DNA of 64,000 nucleotides from Sceloporus undulatus (taxonomy: Eukaryota; Chordata; Lepidosauria; Squamata; Phrynosomatidae), in contig NC_056530.1 in NCBI RefSeq assembly GCF_019175285.1, positions 10,592,120-10,656,119 of the forward strand, given 5' to 3'. How positions within the stretch are numbered: the stretch's first letter is position 1; each line of letters opens with the position of its first letter. Positions 53,518 to 64,000 of the stretch are shown piece after piece. The position numbers and the translations under genes are program-made. The notes under the pieces are model-generated. The model did no database searches and was not told where the DNA came from. It was given only the letters and a program-made list of their open reading frames with translations.

Positions 53518-53692
53518 TTTTTGTGGGTTTTCCAGGCTATGTGGCCCTGTTCTAGAAGAGTTTATTCCTGGCATTTCACCAGCATCAGATGCTGGCGAAA
53601 CGTCAGGAATAACCTCTTCTAGAACATGGCCACATAGCCCGAAAAGGCCACAAAAACTATGGATCCCAGTAATGAAAGTCTTCGACTTAATC
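53518..53692. repeat. Hammerhead repeat, symmetrical inverted pair
   Basis: The two arms are inverted copies centred on CAGCATCAGATGCTG (about 53580-53594). The right arm carries GGCGAAACGTCAGG, the left its reverse with GGCATTTCACC. Both run outward through GAACATGGCCACATAGCC-like sequence. The CTGAAGA half is missing in this arrangement. Confidence 0.75.
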
Positions 53693-54836
53693 TCTATGCA
53701 CTATAGAGTTGTGACAGGTGGCTTCCATGTTGGTGGAATCTGCTCTAGGTTTTCCTCCAAATAGTAAAGGAGCCATCCAAGATACTGAATCTGGTTTAGG
53801 ATTTGTGTTCAGCACCTGGAATAGCTCCTTAGAAGTTCAAACTAAAACTGAGACGGGGCCCACCACCCTGACAGGGAAAGCACCAGCTGTTACAGCTCAC
53901 CCGCCACTCCTTACAGAACCAGCTCAAGGGCCCCAAATCCACTCCAAGAAGTCAACCCGTCACCTTCACCACAAAAGAGGCAGCCATGCTTGACCCACAG
54001 CCCTCGGCCTGCCAGCCTTTTGGGACTGAGAGGTATAGTGCTGGCAGCCCATCTCCCTACTCAACCCATATGCGTGTCTCTGTGTGAGTCTGCATGTGGC
54101 GATCTCGGCATGTTTTGTGCGTGTAGGGGTGTGGGGAATTGGCCTGCTGACCTGGCAAGGGGTGGGTTGGGGGTCTCCTGAGGAGACGAGAAGGCTCTCG
54201 CCATCAGAAACACAGCTGTGGTCTTGGGCAGTGTCTGCCCTTTTTCGCTTATATTTATAGAAGTACATATACATAATATATTTATATATAAATATTGATG
54301 GGCCTAGAACCCATGGATGCGGGAGGTGGGGGGCGCAGGGATGGGGAGTTATTGATGGGGGGCCCCGAGCCTGCAGGACAGTGAGAAAAGCTCATGGAAA
54401 GGGCTTGGTTCAAGGGGGAGAGGAGCGAGGGAAGAGGGGAGAACCGCTCACCAACAGAGCTGGGGCCAAAGGTTATAAGAAGAAGAGAGTCAGAGGAAGG
54501 GAAGAGAAGGGAAGGAGGAGAACGAGCTAGCTGGACCGGAAGGGAGCCATTTGGCACAGGCCAATCTGCTCCAAATCCTGCTCAAAGTGATACGCGAGGA
54601 AACCAGAACTCTGCTTTTCATGTCTGTCTGGCATCAAGTCCATGGATTGCAGGAGTTTTTTTTAAAAAAAAGACTATTCTTATTATTAATTTCCTTTCTT
54701 TCTAAAGAGACTGTGGCAAGGCCTAGCGTTGCCCTCCCTGGAGAGGTGGTGGAACGCACAGACCGCGGATCACAGTGTGTGCTGAGCGTTCGGCCTGTGC
54801 AGGAACTGGTCGGAAAAGACGTTCCCCTTTGGCCTT

Positions 54837-57800
54837 TCACAGTCTGGTCTGGGCTTCTGGGATGTAGATCTCAATGCTGTCCGCACTCTCTGTGGCTGAG
54901 CTCTGGCGGAAAGAGGCGGCGCGCTTGGCCGCCAAGAGCCTCTTGCGGGCCTCCTGCCTTTGCCGGTCAACGGAGTCCAGGGAACGGTCCTTCACCGGGT
55001 GGAGCCGGGAGCGTGGCGGCTTCTTTGGTATTGGTGGAGGCACCTTCTTTTCCTCCTGGCGAAAGAAAGAGAGAGGGCATTAGGAGGAATGGAAGACCCT
55101 GGGGAAGAGGAGGGAAAGGGGAGGTGATCCTGAGCATGGAGATCCTGCTGATCTGGGCACCTGGGGGAAGGAAAAGATATGCTCAGTTATCTTCTGAATC
55201 ACCTTCTCCATCTTTCCCTTCCCTTTCAGAAAGTAACACCAGTAGTGACCTCTCCTAATACAGTGCACCCTTCCCTTACATGGGGGAATCCGTTCTGAGC
55301 CCCCTGTGTATGGACAATACTGTGTATGGTAGAGCCCCATTGAAAACAACGGGGCCTGTGCTTGTGGTGCGGTGTAATGTGTGTGCACACCATTGTCTCT
55401 TCCAGCATGTGGCTTTCAGTGTATGCTGAAAGCCAAGTATGGTGCACCCATACAGTGCGTATGACATGGGCGCACAGTAGTTACTGGAAAGTGGGAGGAT
55501 GTGGAACTGCATATGTAGAACATGTAGAATCTTAGCTACAGACGTACATGACAATTACGCTTTAGCAATTGCAACAATGCATCCCTGAATGGGCACGCAA
55601 GTGTGAAATCCGCCATTCCAACTCTCAATGCATATCTGCTTGTGCAATCTGCAACGGTCAGAACACAAATAACCTCCAGATGGATCAAGGAAAGGGCTAT
55701 GAAAAGATAAAGATACAAAAGAAAATGTATTCATGCAATATTCAAAACTGTTTATTGTGGAATCTACTGTTCTAATTTGTCCTTCTATGCCATATGGTGT
55801 GTTGCATGTCCCTTTTGAAATACCTGGTTGGTCATTTTGACATTTTGTAAACAGTCTTGATTATTGCACAAATACATTTTTTTTTGGTATCTTTATATTT
55901 TCATTGCACTTTCCTTGATCCATTTGAAGACTACAGTATTTTGTTCTGACAGTAGAGGGGTGAGTGCTTGGGGTTCCCCCCGATTGTTGTTCAATTTGCA
56001 ATGGCACCACATACACAACTTCTTCTGCAGTCGTCCACTAAATATTGACGTCCGCATTGGACAAAAAGTCCAGCTGCTTCTGTAGGGGAGGAGGCAGGTG
56101 TGTATTTTAACTTAGTATAAAGATGGAAAGGACAGGAACAAAAGGTGGGACTTTTCAATCAGTCTGGATGCAACCAGGGAATGGCTGTGTGTTGATGTAT
56201 CCATTCATGGATCAAGGCCTCGCCAAGCACCCAGCTGTGCCAACCAGAGGCAGTGACCACCGTCCAGAGGACACCATCCCAAGTACAAATTCAAAAACCT
56301 GCGTGTGGGTGCATGCCTACCAGCATTTTCAGAGACAAAAACTAGAAGCGTTGCAACAGAAACAAGATAAAACAAAAAACAAAACCCTAACGGAAATAGC
56401 TTTTGAGTCAGGATCTGAAAAGCTCTTTGAGGGAGCAGCTGTAAGAGCTTTGCTGTTCAGGCTGGGGAAAAAAATAACAATGAAAAAGAACAAAGATTTG
56501 TTTAAAATGCCCAATTATTTTGCCTTGGCCAGCAGTGCGGTTCTAGAGCTGGGGCGGGAGGAGGGAAGCGGGAAGGAAGATCACAGCTGTGATTGTCTCT
56601 CATTCTTTCTGAATCCCTTCTTTCTCTTTTATATCTTCAAATCTTGAAGACCAACTAAGTGAAGGAAAGCAGAGTAGCAAATTCAGCTGCAACCAGCCAG
56701 TATTTGTTCACTGCTCTGCTGGCGGTGCTTGGGTTGCTGGGCCAGACAACTGGATTGTGCTATCCTTTCAGTTTCCCATAATGCCCTTGACCTAGCCCAT
56801 TTCTGAAGCATTGTGGGAATTTTTAAAAAATGCTTAGCTAGACTCAGCTAATGCTATAATGTTTTAGGTGCTGATCCCATCATCCGAGGAGCCCAAGGGC
56901 TAAGGTGGGACCCAGTGGGTCCTTTCAGTCTGGGTTAAGATGCTTAAAAGTCTCTGAAGAAAACAAGGCATTTGGAGGGATCCATTTAGTTCAGCGGTTT
57001 GCATCCTTTGGTCCTCCAGGTGTTTTGGACTTCAGCTCCTAGTAGCCCCAGTCAGCTTGGCCAACAGTCACGAATTCTGGGAACAGAAGTCCAAAACTGG
57101 TGAGAACTGAAAGAGAGCTTTCAGTCAGTATTGTCTCCCTCTTATCTTTTTCAATGTTGTTGTTTCTAATTTTTGTGAAGACAGGGTTAGGAGCTGTGTC
57201 AGAGATTTGGGAGAAATTCCTTTTTTGGACTACAACTCTGAGAACTGTAGCGTAACAAATAATAGTCCCAACTTCTATACATTAAGAAAAATATCACCAT
57301 GTGCGTGATTTTAGAAAGCAGCCTGGTGAAGAATTTTGTGGTTGGGACATGAACATGTAATGATTTTAGTATTTTTGTATTAAAACTTCTGAGTGGTAGA
57401 AGCCTTGCACATGCAGCCAGCTCCTCCTCATCCCTGGTTCTATGACTGACCCCTTTTCTCTCTTACCTTGGGCTCAATGGGTTTCCACCCGTTGGCTTTG
57501 AGCTGGTGAAGTTCAGCAAACTTCATGCTGACGTCCTCAATGGAGAGCTGTAGGAGGTCCCAGAATCCAGCCAGGTCCTGGAAAGTGGGCATGGGGAAAG
57601 CATTCGGATCCTGACAAGGGTGAAGCAGAAAAGGAATGGGATGTCAAAAGTTGCCTTCACTTAGGGGTCACAGACAGGTTCGGCCAGTCTCACCTGGGCA
57701 TTGATGAACAAGAAGATGCTGAAGGTAGAGAATCAGAGCTGTGCTTTTGTCAAATTTGGATTCCCCAAACTCCCTGAAGCCCTTTGCTGAATTAAAAGTT

Positions 57801-59565
57801 GACTCGCTGCTCTGTGGAACCATTACTATCATGCCCTCTCTCCGCAAAATGGTGCAGGGAGGTGGCATGAAGTTGTAAAGTGCACTTCCTCACCTTTGCT
57901 TTAGGGATTAATACATATTATTTTACTCACTTCAGTGAATGGTAAGGCAGCTTGATACGTCTGGGGATTCACCTATGGATTTTTCTATATTGGATGCTGC
58001 AATTCACCCTCAAAGTTCTTCCCTCATGTTACCACTAAAAGTAAAACTAGCCATACTCTATAGATTTTTGTGAGTTTTTTGGGCTATGTGGCCATGTTCT
58101 AGAAGAGTTTATTCCTGGTGTTTCACCTGCATCTGTGGCTGGCATCTTCAGAGAACGACATACAGAAGTTTAAGGAAACCTATGTGTGGTTATGCCACTA
58201 ACAGGACCCCAGCCTAAGTATGCACATAGAGGTCCTCTTACCATGTTCTGCTGACAGAGACGGTAGAACTGCTGGAATTTCTGGTTCATCAAGAGCTGGG
58301 CACTGCCCACTGCGCTGCGGATCTTCTCAAGGACTGGGGAGACAGATGGAGAAAATGAGAAGGTCAGTGGTGAAATGGCCTTTAAAAAAGTGACTTCAAG
58401 GCATGCCCAACATTGGAGCATCTCCATCAGCTCTTCAAGTCTAAGAGTTAAACTAGGAGTAGTGCTAAAGATAGCTTTCCTTTTAAATGGGCACTTAAAA
58501 AACACAAGTATTATCTCTTTTATTTACACCTCACCCTTTGATTCAAAAAGCCCAAGATGATTAACAGACTCTGGAAACCCAATGCCACACACAAATCCCA
58601 TTAAGAACAATAATTTTATGTGTAATAGGCTACTGCGGTTGACGATACAGAAAACCACTAAGAGACTGAGGAGAATGAACTGACAAATCAATAAGACATT
58701 CTCATCTCTTTCTCCTGAATAAAGTTATCCATCAGGACGATACAGGCTGTTTCACCCCTGTTCTCCAGACCTAAATCCAGACAGAAATGGACCTAGAAAA
58801 TCCTTTTCATCTAGGAACACCTGAAGTTGTGGGACACCATCCTCTCCATGGCCTTGATCAGGAATGTGAATTTGCAATTGGGAGGTGATGCTCTTAACAT
58901 CTCTAAGGAAGGGAGGACAAAATGTATTCCCAAAATACATTCAGTGTCTTTAAAGTTTGGATTAAAACCCAAGTGGATTCCCACTCCAGTGACAGAGAAG
59001 CCACCAGCTGCATTGTCCAAACACTGGCTTGGAAAAGGAAGATGGCAGCTCCAGATGAGATCCCACCAACCCAACACTCTGCCAGACGTGGGAGAGAGAT
59101 AGAGACCCACACACAGAGAAAGATAGAGACATAGACTCACTCTCTTCTGGTAGGTCATAATCTTCAGCTTCCAGTTCCATCTGCTGGCACCAGCTTTCCA
59201 TCTTCTCCACCTCGGCTTGCAAGAGCTTGATGAACCACTCCCCATCCCGGTGGCAAGGCGACGCTCGGCCAGAATCCGGCAGGCTGCGTGAGCCCCGATC
59301 CATCCAGGAATCCTGGCGGGGCACTTCCATGGTGTCGTACTGCATCTGGTAGTCTTCCCGGTAGGCCCATTGACCTTGCGTGTGCACCGTCTTGTAAACT
59401 GAGTATTGCCGTGTGGACTCAGGCTCTGAGGAATGGCGCTGGAAGGAGCGTCCAAACTGCAGGGCCTTGTCTTCGGTGGCCACGGCCAGCCCTGCCAGTC
59501 CTTCCAGCTCCAGGTCAGCTTGCACACCCGCTGTAACACTGTTGGACCGCTTGAACCGAGCACGC
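54837..59565 (-). CDS. DLGAP3: DLGAP3 (SAPAP3), last four coding exons
   Basis: DLGAP3 is a postsynaptic-density scaffold linking PSD-95 guanylate-kinase domains to SHANK at excitatory synapses. Minus-strand exons in reading order are 59565-59141, 58333-58242, 57610-57467 and 55055-54837. All junctions are GT-AG and phases join, giving 292 residues to the TGA at 54839-54837. Visible blocks are RARFKRSNSVTAGVQADLEL, SWCQQMELEAEDYDLPEE, KIRSAVGSAQLLMNQKF, QDLAGFWDLLQLSIEDVSMKF, EEKKVPPPIPKKPPR and SLDSVDRQRQEARKRLLAA. The end IYIPEAQTRL is the PDZ ligand for SHANK. These form the conserved GKAP-type C-terminal domain. DLGAP3 is chosen over DLGAP1/2/4 because of synteny with SFPQ and TMEM35B on human 1p34.3. 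The 5' exons lie beyond the right edge. Confidence 0.93.
55260..55480. mobile_element. MITE in DLGAP3 last intron
   Basis: ACAGTGCACCCTTCCCTTAC to GGGCGCACAGTA, with an internal GAGCCCCATTGAAAACAACG block. Same family as 29152-29346. Confidence 0.65.
58062..58166 (-). repeat. Hammerhead-bearing repeat, reverse orientation
   Basis: On the minus strand it reads CTGAAGATGCCAGCCACAGA, GTGAAACACC and GGAATAAACTCTTCTAG. The cleavage-site triplet GTC is changed to ACC. It lies in a DLGAP3 intron. Confidence 0.65.
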
Positions 59566-59679
59566 CTGGACCAAAGAGGGAAGAGGGTTAGGATATCTTC
59601 TAAGATGCACAGCATGAACCCATTTTATAGACAATAAGGATGTAAATTTTCATACATTTCATTTTTGTAGGCAAGAATG

Positions 59680-59840
59680 ATGAGAGCCAGCATGGTGTAG
59701 TGGTTTGGGTGTTGGGCTATGACTCTGGAGACTAGGGTTTAAGTCCCTACTCAGCCATGGAAACCCACTGGGTAACTTTGGTCAAGTCACACTCTCTCAA
59801 CCTCAGAGGAAGGAAAAGGCAAGCCTCCTCTGAACAAAAC
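59680..59840 (+). mobile_element. tRNA-SINE, 3' truncated
   Basis: GAGAGCCAGCATGGTGTAGTG to AGCCTCCTCTGAACAAAACT. Confidence 0.8.
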
Positions 59841-59930
59841 TGTATTGCACATTATGGTTGTGCATCATACACTTTCTGTTGTGGTTGTATATTGCATGTT
59901 GTGATTGTGCACCCTATAGTTTAGAGAGCC

Positions 59931-60155
59931 ACTGTGCTGTAGTGGTTTGAGTGTTGAACTACGACTCTGGAGTTCAGGGTTCGATTCCAGGCTTGAGCAT
60001 AAAAAAACCCACATTGGGCAAGTTACACTCTCTCAACCTCAGAGAATGACAGTGGCAACCACCTCCAAAGACTCTTGCCAAGAAAACCCTAGGATAGGTT
60101 TGCCTTAGGGTTGGCATTTGTCAAAAACAACTTGGAGGCGCACAACAACAACAAA
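59931..60155 (+). mobile_element. tRNA-SINE
   Basis: GTGCTGTAGTGGTTTGAGTG head, GGGTTCGATTCCAG B box, tail GGCGCACAACAACAAC. Confidence 0.8.
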
Positions 60156-62667
60156 CCCTATATTGTAGTTGTGTGTTTTATCCATTGCGTACGGTTGTGC
60201 ATCCTATACTTTGAATTGAATTTTTGCATTGTGTACGGTGCAATGGCACCTAGTCAGTGACAGGTGTTGTGCAGTGTTGCTATTCTGCAGGGAGGTTGTG
60301 TAGCACTCACGTAGCATATCTCTGCATGCAAGCTTTTATATATATTGAGCGGATGTTGGACTGAAGCCCCTTTGTGTGTGTGTGTGTGTGTGTGTGTATT
60401 AATTGCCAGCATTGCAGAATGGTCTAGACCTTTTCTCCCTGCATGCTGCAGTCCTGATTTATGTAAGACCCCTCCTCACCATACTCACATATAATGCTGA
60501 TTTTATTAATTTATTAATTAAATACATCCCCTGCCTTTCTTCCAACACATGGAAGTCAAGAAAGCTGGATGATTTAACCAATGCACTATGCAGCTGGGCT
60601 TTCAGTATTCAGAGGGAATGTGCCCAAAGGGACTAACAAGGTTTAATTTGCATCGGAGGTAAGGCTTATCCTTGAAATATTTTTCGAAAATGAGCCAAAA
60701 TGTATCACTGGGCATGAGGCCACAGAGTGCTCCAGCTCTCTCCGATAACCAAGAGCCTGCAAGAGGAATGGGGCCTGAATGTGGCCCCTTTGAGGTTACT
60801 GGGCTCTAACTCCCATCAAACCCTACCCATTGGCTAAAGTTGATGGGAGTTGGAGTCCATCAGAGGTCTAATGGCACACGTTCTGCACGCCTTGGTCTAC
60901 ATGTATAAGATTCTGAGGCAGGAGGCTCAACACGTGCCGTACGCTAGCTTTAGGCATGCATCTCTCTTTGAATCACTAGGGACAAGTGTGTGTGTGTGTG
61001 AGAGAGAAAGCATGGGAAAAGTCAGACAAGCAGCCAGTGAGCAGTGGCATCCCTGAATTCTTTTTTGTGAAAATGCCGGCTCCCTTCCTCCATCCTGCTC
61101 CCTGGTCCGTTTCTATGGCAACCAGCAGTGGATGGATGCTGAAGGACCAAAAAGAGAGAAGGGAGGGGGAAGAGGAAGAGAGACTGAGAGAGAAGAGAGA
61201 GAAGAGAGAGTGTGCGAAAGAAGAAGAGAGGACGGTCCCCCACTTGAATGAAGAAATGGGACATTCAGGGTGGTGGTCCTATCATGTCCTCTGTGATTCA
61301 GGTGTCCATGAAGTGAACTGCAGGGAAATCAGGTGTGTCTGTTTGTTGTTCACTGGAGATCTCCTAAATAATTTCAGAGGGATGTGCCTATCACACAAGC
61401 CTAATGCTCGTACTCATACCCACACATTTATGCACATGGGTAGGCTTTCTTTAGGAGGACCAGGATGCTGTCTTATCCTGAGCCAGGTCTTTGGTCCATC
61501 TAGTTCAGTCCTGTTACATGGATTTTTTTGATATGCAAAGGATGGGCACTAAGCTATGGCCCAAATAGCCACTTGCAAACCGACTAGCAATGCATCACTC
61601 TCCCCTACACTTAAGAAGGACAACGTGATAGTGTTTTACAGATGGCTTTCATATGCTCACCTACATTTCAGAGACTCCTAGGGGCAGTATGGACTTCCAA
61701 AATGCCTCCAAACCCAGAAGGGGCTGGCAGTCCAGCGCAAGTGTTAAAAAAATGGGCATATATTTTTAAAAAGTTAAACAGTGCGTAGAAAATTATTTGG
61801 GCTGCAACCTATTTAGAAGGTGAATTGTCGCCCCTGGAGGGCCCCGGAAAATGTGTGCTCTTTTATTAAACCAAAATAAGGTCAGTCTAAAGAGTAATAA
61901 GGGTTTGATGGCTGCAGATATAGCCTGGGGGAGGCCCTTGCTAGAGAAATAATTGCTGTGATTTAAATAAAAATACCACGTCTCTCGCTATGACCAAATG
62001 ATCTGTGTCCCTATGCACTGATGGGCAACCTCAAAGCCCTCACATTCCCTTTCTAAGGTTATTTCGGATGGGATATCTGGTTCAGCTTACTAAAGCGGGG
62101 CCAAGGGAGAAGGACTATGTTGCTGAAGCTTTTCCTCCTGGCTTCTAGAAGTTCCACTCTGCAATCCTTGCTCAAGTGAGTATTTTCAGTCAGCAGTCTT
62201 CCAACCACATCTTTGCAACTATAACAATTGCAACAGACTTCCTACCTTCCCCTAACATTGAGAGCCAAGCGGCTGAGGAAGCTGACATCTTCAGCTACAT
62301 TTATGTTCTGTAGGTTGTATTTTCTTAAACTTGTGAGAATCATTACAAGCTCTCAGCTTTGAAAACAAGGCAGCACTTCACACTTAAAATTCACTTTCAT
62401 TGGGAACATGGAGTACCCATATAGTTTCTTAAGCAAACAGCCTGAGGGGGGCCCAGACTCTTCTTTGTTGGAGGCTTTGAAGCAGAACTTAGATGGGCAT
62501 CTCCCAGGGGTCTTTTATTAGTGAATTCTTGCATTGGCAGGGAGTAGGACTAGATACTGCTCAAGGTACTTTCCAACTCTATGAATCCACAGAATAGATA
62601 TGAGCCAGTGAGGGTGCATCCAGATGCCACTGGTCAAAGGATGTTGGCCATGATCCTAGATCAGCTA

Positions 62668-62896
62668 CAGCCAGCCCTCTGTATTTATGGATTCTTATCC
62701 ACAAAGTCAACCATCCATGCCTTAAAAATATTTTAAAAATATATACACTCCAAAAAGCAGACCTTGATTTTGCCATTTTATATAAGGCACACGATTTTAC
62801 TCTGCCCTTGTTTTTAATGGGACTTGAACATCCATAGATTTTCGTATCCACAGTGGATCTTGAAACCAAACCCCGGCAGGTACCAAGTGCCTGCTG
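62668..62896 (-). mobile_element. Tigger-like MITE
   Basis: Reverse orientation: TACAGCCAGCCCTCTGTATT to CAAGTGCCTGCTGTA. Confidence 0.75.
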
Positions 62897-63324
62897 TATT
62901 TTACTATGCTAAGTAGCATCACTTGGCTGGACCTTCTCCCAAATCTGGACTTATTGGGCAGCAGCTGCTCTGAGCGACTGGGTGATGTTCTCCTGTCGAT
63001 CAGGACACAGTTGGATGACATTTCCACCTTCCTCTCATGAGCCATCTCCAATGTAAAAATTGGAACCAGAATCCCTATTGCAATTCCTCCTTGCACTGGG
63101 ATTGCTTGCAGGTGCAGAGTGGAAACATCAGTCTGCTGTGTCCCAGTTCACAGAAGAACAGGTCCTTGTTGCTCGCAGGGGCTGCCGACTTGTAAGTCTG
63201 GACTGGTGGACTTTCATGATTCCCCAAATATTTTCAACACTACTGAAAACATAGGGATTGTGAATAAGAACCAGTCACAAACTTATGCAAGGAGATCTTG
63301 TAGCACCTTTGAGCCTAACTATGT

Positions 63325-63505
63325 AGAAGAACCTGACGTTTCGCCAGCATCTGCATCACTCCTCCTAACCTAGGGTCACACAGTATATATATACCCCACT
63401 CACTTCCATGCCGGCATTCTATGAAGATGCCAGCCACAGATGCTGGTGAAATTGCAGGAATAAACTCTTTCAGAACACAGCCACATAGCCTGAACTTATT
63501 ATTAT
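63325..63505. repeat. Hammerhead-repeat pieces (degraded)
   Basis: A reverse piece (CTGACGTTTCGCCAGCATCT at about 63333) is followed by a forward copy (ATGAAGATGCCAGCCACAGA at 63421, with GTGAAATTGC in place of GCGAAACGTC). Confidence 0.6.
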
Positions 63506-63544
63506 CATTATTATTATTTAAATCACTTCACCTCAACCAAGGGA

Positions 63545-63712
63545 CCCACAGTATATATACCTCACTCACTTCCATGCCAGCATTCTCTGAAGATGCCAGC
63601 CACAGATGCTGGCGAAACGTCAGGAACAAACTCTTCTAGAACATGGCCATATAGCCTGAAAAACCCTCAAAAAACTATGGATGCCAGCCATGAAAGCCTT
63701 TGACTTCACATA
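63545..63712 (+). repeat. Hammerhead-bearing repeat, best-preserved core
   Basis: CTGAAGA (63587-63593), a six-pair GCCAGC/GCTGGC hairpin and GAAACGTC (63614-63621), with TTCT before and AGGA after able to pair. A shared tail follows through ATGAAAGCCTTTGACTT. Relative to a canonical hammerhead there is one extra T between CTGAAGA and the hairpin. Confidence 0.7.
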
Positions 63713-64000
63713 CGTAGAAGAAGTTGTAGCATAAGCTTTTCTACATCCTCTGGGTTAGGCATTTGTTACTCTGATTGTGCATTCCAGCCATTGTGTCATC
63801 CTTCTTAATAGATTTTTTTCTTTGAAAGGAGGATTGCAAAGGAAAAGGAAACAAGCCACGAGAAGACATAGGAGAGTTACAGTAGAAGATGACATTTTCT
63901 AGACTATGCATTAAATTCCCTGAATGAGGCACAGCACTTGCTGTCTTATCTGCAGGAACCCAGGGACCATCCAGCTGCGGTTAGCAGCCAACACCAGTGG

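Larger units (their letters stand above)
40727..54836. other. Intergenic: dense repeats, then DLGAP3 3' UTR
   Basis: No gene is supported across this stretch. A possible GPCR poly(A) signal AATAAA lies at 41743-41748. Repeats dominate from 44 to 53.7 kb. About 54.25-54.83 kb is repeat-free and probably DLGAP3 3' UTR (minus strand); its end cannot be placed. Confidence 0.55.
59566..64000 (-). other. DLGAP3: DLGAP3 intron (partial)
   Basis: No further DLGAP3 exon is identified before the window edge. The stretch holds SINEs (59680-59840 and 59931-60155), a (GT)n run (about 60373-60398), a CR1-like 3' scrap (about 62535-62590), a Tigger-like MITE (62668-62896) and several hammerhead repeats (63.3-63.7 kb). 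Confidence 0.6.

Noticed and set aside
56123-56647. 174-codon open frame on + inside the last DLGAP3 intron
   Set aside because: It lies antisense within a host intron, has no splice support, is low in complexity toward the end (KKNKD, FFLNPFFLFYIF) and shows no recognisable domain.
62935-63060. Minus-strand stretch reading ERKVEMSSNCVLIDRRTSPS, considered as another DLGAP3 exon
   Set aside because: It does not match DLGAP sequence that I recall and no good splice borders were found. It stays in intron.
63955-64000. Acceptor-like ATCTGCAG followed by open sequence at the right edge
   Set aside because: Too short to judge, with no partner exon; strand and gene unknown.

Overview
This 64 kb window is nuclear DNA from a vertebrate, most likely a squamate reptile (lizard). 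Three intron-split genes are recognisable, with conserved splice sites. The repeat mix fits squamates: tRNA-derived SINEs, L2-, CR1-, BovB/RTE- and L1-type LINE fragments, many short DNA-transposon derivatives (MITEs) with TA or 3-bp target duplications, 5S-rRNA-like fragments, and repeats carrying a hammerhead-like motif. Species and family names for the repeats are inference; no database search was possible. There is one 10-N gap at 34775-34784.

Layout. (1) 1-10.4 kb: the 3' two-thirds of SFPQ on the + strand. Nine coding exons carry RRM1, RRM2, the NOPS linker, the coiled coil and the C-terminus. Exon 1 (Pro/Gly-rich N-terminus) lies left of the window. (2) 10.4-17.4 kb: repeat-poor SFPQ downstream sequence holding three well-formed extra exons. 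They predict a 7-residue alternative C-terminus and a probable NMD transcript. (3) 17.4-25.3 kb: repeats, plus a candidate two-exon gene of unknown function at 20.36-22.75 kb. (4) 25.4-27.05 kb: a roughly 30-bp minisatellite split by an L1-like insertion. It ends about 260 bp before the start of TMEM35B. (5) 27.3-31.1 kb: TMEM35B, complete in three coding exons, + strand. (6) 31.1-39.3 kb: repeats. (7) 39.3-40.7 kb: an intact class A GPCR of the platelet-activating-factor-receptor type, with a likely 5' UTR exon. (8) 40.7-54.8 kb: dense repeats with no supported gene. (9) 54.8-59.6 kb: the last four coding exons of DLGAP3 on the - strand, with its 5' part beyond the right edge. (10) 59.6-64 kb: DLGAP3 intron with SINEs, MITEs and hammerhead-bearing repeats.

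SFPQ, TMEM35B and DLGAP3 are neighbours on human chromosome 1p34.3, so this is a conserved block. No ZMYM1/ZMYM6 coding sequence is seen between SFPQ and TMEM35B, where mammals carry them. The genes are unrelated in function: nuclear RNA-binding protein, small membrane protein, lipid-type GPCR and postsynaptic scaffold. They are linked by position only.

The most useful observations are the SFPQ alternative 3' exon cluster, the unrecognised two-exon gene with a tandemly duplicated stop-codon region, the hammerhead-like repeats that often form inverted pairs, and the minisatellite abutting the TMEM35B promoter.
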